NCBI GenBank assembly: GCA_036505615.1
Contig: DASXTB010000453.1
Span: 1 to 14,928, forward strand
DNA: 14,928 bases
DNA from: DASXTB01 sp036505615
GTDB lineage: Bacteria > Acidobacteriota > UBA6911 > JACQSX01
Direction of reading: 5' to 3'
The position numbers were made by a program, and so were the translations under genes. Below, piece after piece: positions 5,711 through 13,308 of this stretch (the first letter of the stretch is position 1; each line of letters starts with the position of its first letter). The notes under the pieces are model-generated. The model saw nothing but the letters and a program-made list of their open reading frames with translations, searched no databases and had not been told where the DNA came from.

Positions 5711-6451
5711 TCAAGGGCGTTTCGGCCGCTGCTTTAACTCCCCGTGGGAAGTCATATAGAACTCCGCAGGAAGATGTTCCTGCAGAGTATCCCGGTAGGC
5801 CGCAGGTATTTTCCAGTTCTTCGCGGCTGCCAATTCGGCAAATCGCAGCCAGAACCTGGGTGACTGTTCGTCGGCGAATATGGCGTCCAAAATGGCCGAC
5901 CGCCGCGGTTCGTTGAGGACAGAAAACAGATACTCCAGCGCTGCAATTCGCACATCGTCGGTAGGATCGGTTAAAAACTTTTCAGCGACCTGGAAAAGTT
6001 TTTCATTCTCCAGTCCCTGGGCCTGTCGCAGCAAGTCCCGTTTCTGATCGGGAACCCGAACGTACGAATTCTGCAGCTCGGACAGCAGGTCTGCCAGCAT
6101 CTGTTTGTATTCTTCTTCGGGGAGTATCGCCTGAAGCGCGCGTGCCGGCCAATAGACCTGAACCTCATTGCGCAGAAATTGTTTGATGGGGCTGACAGCA
6201 TCCTGTCCAATTTCAACCAGCAGATCGCACACCTGCTGTTTCTCTTCCAAGTCAAGCGTCGCAGGCGACGCCACGATGGTAAATCGCTTTAAGATGGCGG
6301 CGATACTTTCCGGTGTGTTCCAGTCGGCCAGCTGCTGCACTGCTCCCATTCGATTGGCTGACTCGCCGTGGGGGTGCACCAGTTTCTTTACTTGCCGTTC
6401 GATTTGCCCGGCGCTCGGACTAGCAGTCCCAGTCAAAAATTTCCAGATCAT
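5711..6451 (-). CDS. HEAT-like alpha-helical repeat protein, function unknown
   Basis: The product is 246 residues, almost wholly helical by composition, with leucine/alanine-rich helix pairs of the HEAT/PBS-lyase type: about 35-60 (AVQQLADWNTPESIAAILKR), 70-95 (KQQVCDLLVEIGQDAVSPIKQFL), 150-180 (DPTDDVRIAALEYLFSVL) and 183-210. The 'D..DDVR.AAL.YL' stretch is the most typical HEAT unit. There is no signal peptide or membrane segment, so it is probably a cytosolic scaffold binding another protein. The start at 6451 has only a weak GAG upstream; it is chosen because MIWKFLTG begins the coherent coding stretch. The gene stands alone on the minus strand, convergent with tatA and separated from the reductase gene upstream by a repeat element. 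The partner and role are unknown. Confidence 0.8.
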   Translation of the reverse strand: MIWKFLTGTASPSAGQIERQVKKLVHPHGESANRMGAVQQLADWNTPESIAAILKRFTIVASPATLDLEEKQQVCDLLVEIGQDAVSPIKQFLRNEVQVYWPARALQAILPEEEYKQMLADLLSELQNSYVRVPDQKRDLLRQAQGLENEKLFQVAEKFLTDPTDDVRIAALEYLFSVLNEPRRSAILDAIFADEQSPRFWLRFAELAAAKNWKIPAAYRDTLQEHLPAEFYMTSHGELKQRPKRP

Positions 6452-6526
6452 GGGTTCTCATTATGGATGAAGTCGTGGAGAAAAATGAAGACAGGTTTAT
6501 TTGGGGGTATTGTGGACAAGGTCTGC

Positions 6527-6758
6527 GGCGGCTGTGCGCCTGCCTCTGGCGGCGAGGCGAGGAGAGTGTCTCAAAACCGAATGAAACCACGGGGAACACT
6601 GGGAACACGGGGATCACAGGCACTATCAAGAACTATCGAGGTTGCCACCAAATCTTGTTAATACGTTTCGTTAAATGCCCCGTGTTCCCAGTGTTCCCCG
6701 TGGTTTCATCAGTCTTGAGAGAGCCTCCTCGCCTCCAGAGGCAGACGGCACAGCCGCC
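6527..6758. mobile_element. MITE-like element with ~85-bp imperfect terminal inverted repeats
   Basis: Left arm 6527-6612 and right arm 6678-6758 are near-complementary along their length. Matching blocks from outside in are GGCGGCTGTG / CACAGCCGCC, TGCCTCTGG / CCAGAGGCA, GGCGAGG / CCTCGCC, a GAGAG..TCTCAA stretch, then a perfect 29-nt inner block containing CCACGGGGAACACTGGGAAC (6588-6607). The central 65 nt are AT-richer and hold no reading frame of note. The element fills most of the 6452-6786 gap between the HEAT-like gene and the reductase gene. A second copy lies at 13309-13420 and a fragment at 1-45. There is no transposase; it would have to be mobilised in trans or be an extended REP-type palindrome. 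I could not define a target-site duplication. Confidence 0.65.
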
Positions 6759-6786
6759 CTTTCAGTCCGCACGAATGTCCAAAACC

Positions 6787-7509
6787 CTAATAACCCTCAA
6801 AATCTTCGGCGCGAACGTCATCTTCGCCCACACCGGCGTCTTTCAGAATCTTTCGCATCCCTGCTACCATCTCCGGCGGGCCGGCAATGTAATAGACCGG
6901 TCCAGTCAACTCGCCGATGGATTGCTGAAGCATCTGCTTGTCTATATAGCCCGTTTTACCTTTCCACGGCTGCCTTGATTTCTCAGGCTCGGTCATTGTG
7001 GGGATCAGCTTGTAGTTAGGATTTTTTTCTTCCAGTTGCCGAAGTTCGTCCAGGAACGCAGCGTCCTCAGGCCGGCGATTCGAATAGAAGAGAAAGAGCC
7101 GGTGGGGCAGTTTGTTCCTGGCCGCGTCCAATACCATGCTTCTGAAGGGAGTAATACCGATGCCGCCGGTTAGGAATACCGCGGCCCGAGCTGCATTAGT
7201 TTGCAAAACGAAATTGCCCGAGGGGCCTTTCACTTTGATCTCCGTTCCCAACGCTGCCTTCTTGAGCGAGCGCTTGAAAGCCGTGTCACGCATTCGAGTG
7301 GCCACAATCAAATCCTCTTCGTGAGGAGCGCTGGCAATCGAGAAGGTCCGCTTATTTCCTTCCTCGTCAGTTTCAGGAGGGTCGACCAGCGTGAAACTGC
7401 AGAACTGTCCTGGTTTGAATCGGAAATCTGCCGGCTTTTCGAAGTGAAATGCTAAAGTGCCTTCAGCAACCTGTACTCGGTTCTTTAGCTGAACTTTGTA
7501 CTCCGCCAT
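6787..7509 (-). CDS. FAD-binding ferredoxin-NADP(+) reductase-type oxidoreductase
   Basis: A 240-residue protein made only of the two FNR-fold domains. The FAD domain carries RTFSIAS at 54-60 (the RxYS/T flavin motif). The NAD(P) domain carries GGIGITPF at 115-122 and YYIAGPPEMV at 206-215. The chain ends in an acidic/aromatic EDFEGY, as in many FNR relatives where the last aromatic residue stacks on the flavin. No [2Fe-2S] or other redox domain is fused, so it must pass electrons between NAD(P)H and a separate carrier. It begins 52 nt after the diheme cytochrome gene on the same strand and is probably cotranscribed. The cytochrome is exported whereas this protein has no signal, so direct partnership is doubtful. 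The start has no strong Shine-Dalgarno sequence, only an A-rich leader; MAEYKVQLKN matches the usual beginning of the family. Confidence 0.9.
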   Translation of the reverse strand: MAEYKVQLKNRVQVAEGTLAFHFEKPADFRFKPGQFCSFTLVDPPETDEEGNKRTFSIASAPHEEDLIVATRMRDTAFKRSLKKAALGTEIKVKGPSGNFVLQTNAARAAVFLTGGIGITPFRSMVLDAARNKLPHRLFLFYSNRRPEDAAFLDELRQLEEKNPNYKLIPTMTEPEKSRQPWKGKTGYIDKQMLQQSIGELTGPVYYIAGPPEMVAGMRKILKDAGVGEDDVRAEDFEGY

Positions 7510-7561
7510 TTTTTCAGGCTACCATGAGTTTGATCGAAAAGGGAGCGATCAACAAACCAAT

Positions 7562-8932
7562 CTACAGCGACTCCAGATAAGCGATCAGGTCATTCTTGTC
7601 GCGCTCTGTCAGTCCCAAGCTGAAGAAATTGTTGTAGTGCTCGATCACGTCTCGCAGTGTCGCGAAACGCCCATCGTGGTAAAACCCGCCTTTCTCGTGA
7701 GCGAAGAGGCCTTTGAGCGGGGCAGTCCGGTAGCGTTTATCCGGTGCGCGTTTCGCCTGAAAGTCATCAATGCCGATTTCTGCGGCCGTGTGCATGTTCC
7801 AGCCTGGTTCGGTAAACAGTGGCGGAACATGGCATGTGGCGCACTGGGCTTTCTCGTTGAAGAGCGCTTCGCCCCGTTGAACGTCTCTCCGGCGGTGCAA
7901 CACCGTCAGGAAGAACGGATCTTCGACGGGAGCCGGAGCCGGGATGCTTAATTGATAAAAGTGGAGGGCCGCCAGCTTCGGGGTTATAAGATCCGGGTTG
8001 TTGCGAACATTTCCAAAACCTGCCTTCGCCGCGACCGGGAATTGTGCCGGATCGTTCAGTCGAGGATCATAAAAAGTTCCCTTGCCGTGCATTTCCAGGT
8101 TGGCCACAAATGCGTTCCACTGTGTTACCCCACCCCATCCAGTCCAGGTGTGCAGATTGACGCCTGCAAGTCCGAACGCGGGAGGGATCAAGGTGGCGGC
8201 CGATTTTCCATCGGGACGGAATGCCTTACCGTCCAGGAAAACCTCCGCATCAAACTTGCCCGGCCCCCAACTGTTCAGCACAGTTCGAAGCGTCGCCTCA
8301 TCCACTCCTAAAAGCTTCGTGACCGCGGACAGATCGGGCGAGAGGTTTACGATAGCTCCTACGTTCAGATCTCGATTCGGCCATCCATCCAGCCGGTGTC
8401 CTATCCCGGGGGCCAGTGAATCATCGACCCTGGCGTGGCAAAACGCGCATTGAAGGCCAAGCGAACGGAGGCTTCCCTGAGGGTTGAAGAATCCGGTCAC
8501 CCCGACCACCGCGTTCAACTTGAGAAGGGCCAGTGTAGTAGCCGGGTCGTCCAAATCCACTTTGCCCTGTTTCAACGCTTCGATGAGGGCCGCGGGAAGC
8601 GCGTCGGAATCTACCTTCAATCCTACAGACAGCGCCGTTCGGGGACTGACCCCCGGTCCGACGCCTCCCGACTTGGCTCCTTCAATCGCCAGATGGAGCT
8701 TGAGCGTGTCACCCCAGAAGGCCTCGTCGCCGAAAGTGTCAAAGCGGAAAGTCTGCCTTCCTTCCTGAATCATTTGCTGCACGTTTTGGCCGATGACGTC
8801 ATCAAAGCCGCCGACTGCCAATTTGTTTTTGTCTGGTTGATTTGTGGCCCTGACCGGCCGCACCGTGACCGGCAGCAACGCTGCTGCCAGCGCGGCCAGA
8901 AACATTACCGCAAAAAGAATCTTCACTCTCAT
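7562..8932 (-). CDS. Exported diheme cytochrome c, cytochrome c peroxidase/MauG-like
   Basis: A 456-residue protein with a Sec signal peptide (MRVKILFAVMFLAALAAALL, cut around 25-30). Two covalent heme motifs are visible: CAFCH at 162-166 and CATCH at 364-368. Around the second heme, GGFYHDGRFATLRDVIEHYN (416-435) matches the conserved C-terminal signature of the diheme peroxidase/MauG superfamily; PGWNMHT supplies Met380, a possible distal ligand. The roughly 130 residues before the first heme exceed classical peroxidases and recall larger diheme oxidases and oxygenases of the same superfamily, so peroxidase activity is not certain. It acts in the periplasm or outside the cell. AAGGAGGT (8936-8943) is a near-perfect ribosome binding site, predicting high expression. 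A possible -10 TATAAA lies at 8995-9000 on this strand. The gene leads a pair with the FNR-type reductase. Confidence 0.88.
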   Translation of the reverse strand: MRVKILFAVMFLAALAAALLPVTVRPVRATNQPDKNKLAVGGFDDVIGQNVQQMIQEGRQTFRFDTFGDEAFWGDTLKLHLAIEGAKSGGVGPGVSPRTALSVGLKVDSDALPAALIEALKQGKVDLDDPATTLALLKLNAVVGVTGFFNPQGSLRSLGLQCAFCHARVDDSLAPGIGHRLDGWPNRDLNVGAIVNLSPDLSAVTKLLGVDEATLRTVLNSWGPGKFDAEVFLDGKAFRPDGKSAATLIPPAFGLAGVNLHTWTGWGGVTQWNAFVANLEMHGKGTFYDPRLNDPAQFPVAAKAGFGNVRNNPDLITPKLAALHFYQLSIPAPAPVEDPFFLTVLHRRRDVQRGEALFNEKAQCATCHVPPLFTEPGWNMHTAAEIGIDDFQAKRAPDKRYRTAPLKGLFAHEKGGFYHDGRFATLRDVIEHYNNFFSLGLTERDKNDLIAYLESL

Positions 8933-9114
8933 GAAACCTCCTTTAGACGCCCGGTTGAAGGCAAGCTGCCTCGTCCTTGCCGGCGGCCTCGAGTTTTATA
9001 GTCGGCCTTCTGAGGAACTACCTTGAAAGAAAACTGGAATCGCTTCACATGCTCCCGCACATTAAAAAGAGTTTGCAGGACGAAATTGGTTACGGCAGGT
9101 ATAGAATAGTTCTT

Positions 9115-9143
9115 GTAACCTTTTTGAAACGGTTGACTCTCTA
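9115..9143 (+). promoter_or_regulatory. Candidate ECF-type promoter, possibly autoregulatory
   Basis: GTAACC at 9115-9120 followed by a short T-tract resembles the -35 of several ECF sigma groups (AAC core), and ACTCTCTA about 16 nt later (9136-9143) could be the -10. It sits directly upstream of the ECF sigma gene, as autoregulated ECF promoters do. A housekeeping-like TATAGAAT at 9100-9107 overlaps the area and is an alternative. Prediction by eye only. Confidence 0.3.
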
Positions 9144-9158
9144 TCTACGGAGGGGTGT

Positions 9159-9860
9159 ATGCCGGAAATTCGTACCGTGCTTTTGCAGGAGCTGGGCAGT
9201 TTTGACACGATGTCCGACGAAGAAGTAATTGCACGGGTACATGCCGGCGAGATCATGTTGTTTGAAATCGTGATGCGGCGTTATAACCAGCGGATTTACC
9301 GCGTTGCTCGGACCATCCTGAGAGACGACGCCGAAGCAGAGGATGTAATGCAGGATGCCTACGTACGGGCGTACCAACACCTGGCTCAGTTTGAAGGACG
9401 GGCGAAGTTTTCCACCTGGTTGACTAAGATTGCAGTCCACGAAGCTCTGGCGCGCGCGCGCCGACGGAAACGCTTTGATCGCATCCATGCCTTTCCGGCA
9501 CCTGACGGTGAAAGCATGAACACATTCGAATCCAAAGATCGCGACCCTGAAAGACAGGCCTTCGATCACGAGATGAACATTTTGCTGGAGAAGGCGGTTG
9601 ACGCGTTGCCTGCAAATTACCGTTGCGTCTTCATGATGAGAGAAATCGAAGGAATGAGCACTGCTGAGACGGCTGAATGTCTGGAAATCAGTGAGGAAAG
9701 TGTGAAAGTTCGCCTGCATCGGGCAAAGGCGGTCTTACGCCGGCGATTGAGTGCGAGCATGGGAACTGCAATCGCCCGAGGTTTCCAGTTTCACCGGTCA
9801 CGATGCGATCGTGTTGTGACGGCGGTATTCGCCAGAATCGCGACTCAGGAATCGCGCTGA
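9159..9860 (+). CDS. RNA polymerase ECF-type sigma factor
   Basis: A 233-residue extracytoplasmic-function sigma factor. Region 2 spans about 25-95 (FEIVMRRYNQRIYRVARTIL, then DAEDVMQDAYVRAYQHLAQF and FSTWLTKIAVHEAL) and region 4 about 140-195 (LPANYRCVFMMREIEGMSTA followed by a helix-turn-helix ending VKVRLHRAK). It binds core polymerase and directs it to a stress or envelope regulon. A C-terminal extension of about 35 residues ending FHRSRCDRVVTAVFARI goes beyond a minimal ECF factor; I recall such tails in relatives from Acidobacteriota. No zinc-finger anti-sigma gene follows; the next gene is the CoA-transferase subunit 171 bp later. GGAGG at 9149-9153 lies 5 nt from the ATG. Control may therefore be by the tail, by its own transcription, or by an anti-sigma factor encoded elsewhere. 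Confidence 0.93.
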   Translation: MPEIRTVLLQELGSFDTMSDEEVIARVHAGEIMLFEIVMRRYNQRIYRVARTILRDDAEAEDVMQDAYVRAYQHLAQFEGRAKFSTWLTKIAVHEALARARRRKRFDRIHAFPAPDGESMNTFESKDRDPERQAFDHEMNILLEKAVDALPANYRCVFMMREIEGMSTAETAECLEISEESVKVRLHRAKAVLRRRLSASMGTAIARGFQFHRSRCDRVVTAVFARIATQESR

Positions 9861-10031
9861 AAAACCCGCATCACCGCTGAGACGCCTTCTGCGCTCGGTT
9901 TTCCAATTGTTTTCCACTTCCGGACCCAGGGATTGCTATTCCAAACTGACCTGCTGGACGACGCGCGCAAGTGCTCTCGTTTATGCCTTCGGGAGATTTT
10001 GTTATCATCTTATTTTTCGAATGAGGAAGGG

Positions 10032-10724
10032 ATGAACAAAGTTGTTGCTAGCCCGTCGCAGGCTGTGGCGGATATTCCCGATGGCGCGACTATCATGATG
10101 GGCGGATTTGGACTGTGCGGGATTCCAGAGAATCTGATCCAGGCTTTGCGCGAGCGTGGGACGCGCGACTTGACCATCGTGAGCAATAATGCCGGAGTCG
10201 ATGGATTCGGGATCGGCCTGCTGCTGGAGACACGCCAGGTAAAGAAAATGATCTCCACTTATGTTGGGGAGAATAAACTTTTTGAAAAGCAGGTGCTGAG
10301 CAAAGACTTGGAAATCGAGCTGGTACCGCAAGGCACCTTTGCCGAGCGCATCCGCGCGGGCGGAGCGGGCATTGGAGGCTTCTACACTCCGACCGGATAT
10401 GGAACTATGGTGGCAGAGGGCAAAGAAAGCCGCGCGATCGACGGAAGAATGTATGTTCTGGAGAAGCCGCTGCGCGCTGACTTCGCCTTTGTAAAGGCAT
10501 GGAAGGGGGATCGCGTTGGGAATCTGGTGTACAGACTGACGGCGCAGAATTTCAATCCGATGATGGCGGCGGCGGGCAGAATCACCATCGCAGAGGTAGA
10601 GGAATTGGTGGAACCGGGAGAGCTGGATTCAAATTTTATCCACACGCCGGGAATCTTCGTGCAGAGAATCTTCCAAGGTGAAAAGTACCAAAAGCGGATC
10701 GAGAGGCGGACCGTAAGGCCTTGA
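10032..10724 (+). CDS. scoA: Succinyl-CoA:3-ketoacid CoA-transferase subunit A
   Basis: Alpha subunit of a class I CoA-transferase that moves CoA from succinyl-CoA (or acetyl-CoA) to acetoacetate. It has 230 residues from the ATG at 10032, the usual subunit size. Family signature 1, DGATIMMGGFGLCGIPENLI, occupies about 17-36, and PQGTFAERIRAGGAGIGGFY (about 99-118) is highly typical of ScoA rather than the acyl-specific AtoD, although the two are close. The start is chosen because GAGG (10023-10026) is spaced 5 nt away and the longer frame upstream has no family similarity. A weak -10 (TATCAT, 10003-10008) precedes it. Its TGA overlaps the ATG of scoB by one base (TGATG), implying translational coupling and equal amounts of both subunits. 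Confidence 0.93.
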   Translation: MNKVVASPSQAVADIPDGATIMMGGFGLCGIPENLIQALRERGTRDLTIVSNNAGVDGFGIGLLLETRQVKKMISTYVGENKLFEKQVLSKDLEIELVPQGTFAERIRAGGAGIGGFYTPTGYGTMVAEGKESRAIDGRMYVLEKPLRADFAFVKAWKGDRVGNLVYRLTAQNFNPMMAAAGRITIAEVEELVEPGELDSNFIHTPGIFVQRIFQGEKYQKRIERRTVRP

Positions 10725-11377
10725 TGGACGACCGAGAAATAATCGTACGCCGGGTGGCAAAAGAGCTGAGAGACGGTTTTTATGTCAATCTCGGCATCGG
10801 CATGCCCACTCTGGTTGCCAATTACATTCCTCCAGGAATGGATGTCTTCATTCACTCCGAAAACGGACTGCTGGGAGTGGGCTCGTATCCGGCAGCGGGC
10901 CAGGAGGACCCGGATTTGATCAACGCCGGGAAAGAAACGGTGACTTTCGTTCCCGGCGCCGCATTTTTCAATTCCGCCGAGTCGTTCGCTATGATTCGTG
11001 GCGGCCATATAGATCTGTCAGTGCTTGGCGCGATGGAAGTTTCAGAGCAGGGAGACATCGCCAACTGGATGATCCCTGGGAAAATGGTCAAGGGGATGGG
11101 TGGAGCCATGGACCTGGTCGCAGGAGCGCGCAAAGTGGTCGTGGCAATGACGCACACTACAAAAGACGGCGAACCAAAGATCTTGAAGAAATGCCGGCTG
11201 CCCCTTACAGGTGTGCGCGTGGTCAATTTGATCGTGACGGAACTGGGGGTCATCGAGGTCACTTCCAAGGGTCTGGTCTTAAGAGAGGTGGCGCCGGGAG
11301 TCGCCACCGACGATTTAAAGAAGAAAACCGAGGCCAGCCTCCACGTAGCCGACAACATCAAGATCATGACGGACTGA
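10724..11377 (+). CDS. scoB: Succinyl-CoA:3-ketoacid CoA-transferase subunit B
   Basis: Beta subunit of the CoA-transferase, 217 residues from the ATG at 10724, a typical length. It carries the catalytic signature HSENGLLGVG (about 44-53), whose glutamate forms the glutamyl-CoA thioester intermediate. Also typical are FYVNLGIGMPTLVANYIP (about 18-35) and HIDLSVLGAMEVSEQGDIAN. An in-frame TTG one codon earlier (10721) is possible, but the TGATG overlap with scoA favours 10724. The complete active dimer is therefore encoded here. With the downstream thiolase, the pathway is acetoacetate to acetoacetyl-CoA to two acetyl-CoA. Confidence 0.94.
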   Translation: MDDREIIVRRVAKELRDGFYVNLGIGMPTLVANYIPPGMDVFIHSENGLLGVGSYPAAGQEDPDLINAGKETVTFVPGAAFFNSAESFAMIRGGHIDLSVLGAMEVSEQGDIANWMIPGKMVKGMGGAMDLVAGARKVVVAMTHTTKDGEPKILKKCRLPLTGVRVVNLIVTELGVIEVTSKGLVLREVAPGVATDDLKKKTEASLHVADNIKIMTD

Positions 11378-11534
11378 GCCTTTAGGCGCCGAGGATGTGC
11401 AGAACTAATCTCACCGCAAAGATCCTGATGCTGCGTAAGCCCCGCAACCAGAAAGCGGGTGGAACGGGGTCTGACATGATCCAAGACAGCGTAGAAGCTG
11501 GCCGCTTAAGGTTTTTCAAAGGGAAACCGCAATA

Positions 11535-12716
11535 ATGCTCAAGCATATTTACATCACCAGCGCTGTTCGAACCGCTATTGGAAGCTTCGGTGGCTCGCTT
11601 AAAGATGTAAGCGCCGTCGACCTGGCGGCACAGGTGTTCTGCGAGGCGATGAAACGGGCAGGCCTGCGAGGAGATCAAATCGACGAAGTTATTCTGGGAA
11701 ATGTTCTTCAATCCGGAATGGGAATGAATCCCGCTCGACAGGCCGCCCTGAAAGCATCCATCCCAGAGACTGTTCCCAGCCACACGGTGAACAAAGTCTG
11801 CGGCTCCGGTTTGAAAGCCATCACCCTGGCCTGCCAGGCCATCCAAAGCGACGACGCTTCCGTGATTGTGGCTGGCGGAACGGAATCCATGTCCAACGCA
11901 CCTTATCTCTTGACTCAAGCGCGATGGGGGTACCGCATGGGTCCGGGGACGCTTCTGGATTCATTGCTGAATGAAGGCCTGACCTGCGCCATGGAACACG
12001 TTCACATGGGGATCACAGCGGAAAACATTGCCAAGCGCTACAAAATCTCGCGCGAGCTGCAGGACTCGTTTGCGGCTACCAGCCAGGCGCGCGCTGCTGC
12101 CGCGCGTGCGGAGGGTAAATTTCGCAACGAGATCGTGCCGGTCAAGATTCAAACAAAGAAGGGCGAAACTGTTTTTCAGGAGGATGAGTATATTCGGGCC
12201 GGCACTACGGTCGAAAAGCTGGCGCAACTTCGGCCTGCTTTTGACAAAGACGGAACAGTGACGCCGGGCAATGCTTCGGGCATCAATGACGGGGCTGCCG
12301 CGGTCTCCGTCATGAGCGAAGAAAAACTGAAAGCATTAGGCAAGCAGCCAATCGCCCGCGTTTTGGCTTACGCTTCTGGGGCAGTAGATCCGGCGGTGAT
12401 GGGCATGGGGCCGGTGCCCGCTGTGAAGCGGGTCTTGGAGAAGGCAGGACTGCGGGCCTCGGATATTGATTTGTTTGAGCTGAACGAAGCCTTTGCGGTG
12501 CAGTCTCTGGCAGTTCTGGAGGAGCTTCAACTGGATCCGGCCATCGTGAACGTGCATGGCGGCGCGATTGCTCTTGGTCACCCTATTGGCTGCAGCGGGG
12601 CAAGGATTCTCACCACTCTGCTTTATGCAATGCAGGACCGCGGCGCCAGGCGGGGCTTGGCAGGTTTGTGCATTGGAGGGGGGCAGGGCATTGCCATGAT
12701 CGTGGAACGCGCATGA
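11535..12716 (+). CDS. Acetyl-CoA C-acetyltransferase (biosynthetic-type thiolase)
   Basis: A 393-residue thiolase that reversibly cleaves acetoacetyl-CoA with CoA into two acetyl-CoA. All catalytic elements are in place: nucleophile Cys89 in NKVCGSGLKAI, NEAFAVQ near 315-321, His349 in GGAIALGHPIG, and the proton-donor Cys379 in CIGGGQG. Length and residue positions match the tetrameric biosynthetic/degradative acetoacetyl-CoA thiolases (AtoB/PhaA/ThlA). AAAGGG at 11519-11524 is 10 nt upstream, a loose ribosome binding site. The gap from scoB is 157 bp and contains a 46-codon open frame whose TAA overlaps this ATG (TAATG). Genomic partnership with scoAB points to use of acetoacetate, hydroxybutyrate or stored polyester, although the same enzyme can run in the condensing direction. 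Confidence 0.95.
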   Translation: MLKHIYITSAVRTAIGSFGGSLKDVSAVDLAAQVFCEAMKRAGLRGDQIDEVILGNVLQSGMGMNPARQAALKASIPETVPSHTVNKVCGSGLKAITLACQAIQSDDASVIVAGGTESMSNAPYLLTQARWGYRMGPGTLLDSLLNEGLTCAMEHVHMGITAENIAKRYKISRELQDSFAATSQARAAAARAEGKFRNEIVPVKIQTKKGETVFQEDEYIRAGTTVEKLAQLRPAFDKDGTVTPGNASGINDGAAAVSVMSEEKLKALGKQPIARVLAYASGAVDPAVMGMGPVPAVKRVLEKAGLRASDIDLFELNEAFAVQSLAVLEELQLDPAIVNVHGGAIALGHPIGCSGARILTTLLYAMQDRGARRGLAGLCIGGGQGIAMIVERA

Positions 12717-13270
12717 AATGGAAGAAGCTTGGGCTTGGTCTGGGAGGGCTGTTCCTAAGCGGAGTCGCCTTTGGCTCAACGGTATTCTTTGCCCGGAAGA
12801 AAAGTGAGCCCCTGCCGCCCCCGTATTGGATACCGGACCCGCCGTCGCCGTTCTCGATTCTTACGGACGAAATTGAGTGGAAACACGACAAGCAGTCGTT
12901 TCGTTCCCATCTGGAGTACTTTTGCCAGCCGACTCAGTTCCGAGTCTGGAGTCTGGTAGACCTCGATCTCTACCGCATGCAGCGTGCAGGAGGCCCGACA
13001 ACCGACGGCCACCCGATCTTCCACATCACGTCGAAAATGACCCTTGGCGGATCTGATGGAATGAGCACGACCATCGATGAACGTTTTTATGCCACCATTC
13101 ACACTCACCGCGGGAAATCTCTCACTACTCTGGCATCATGCATTCAAGTCGGGAGATATGTAGAATTTCGCAAGTGCCATGTGGGGGGAGCATTGAATGG
13201 GATTGAAACCGGCGAACGCATCGTATCGATGGCGCCGGTCAAAGAAATCCGCACTGAAGTCGGCGATTGA
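12713..13270 (+). CDS. Membrane-anchored protein of unknown function, coupled to the thiolase
   Basis: I do not recognise this 185-residue protein. It starts with an ATG that overlaps the thiolase stop (ATGA), so its translation is probably coupled. Residues 6-27 (LGLGLGGLFLSGVAFGSTVFF) form one hydrophobic helix between basic clusters (KWKK and ARKK), which fits a signal anchor. A proline-rich linker (EPLPPPYWIPDPPSPF, 32-47) follows, then a soluble region with three cysteines (71, 143, 155), several aromatics, and a possible beta-rich stretch from about 100 to 175. There is no lipobox and no clear signal-peptidase site, so it probably stays anchored with its globular part outside the membrane. 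The 4-bp overlap is the best evidence that it is real. A role beside a cytosolic acetoacetate pathway is not obvious; it might only share the transcript. Confidence 0.65.
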   Translation: MKWKKLGLGLGGLFLSGVAFGSTVFFARKKSEPLPPPYWIPDPPSPFSILTDEIEWKHDKQSFRSHLEYFCQPTQFRVWSLVDLDLYRMQRAGGPTTDGHPIFHITSKMTLGGSDGMSTTIDERFYATIHTHRGKSLTTLASCIQVGRYVEFRKCHVGGALNGIETGERIVSMAPVKEIRTEVGD

Positions 13271-13308
13271 TGGATCTGAGCTCTTGCGGCAGTTCTTAAA
13301 AAATTAAT

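Noticed and set aside
9933..10031. An N-terminal extension of ScoA from 9933
   Set aside because: The extra 33 residues do not resemble the family; the ATG at 10032 has a GAGG and yields the normal subunit length.
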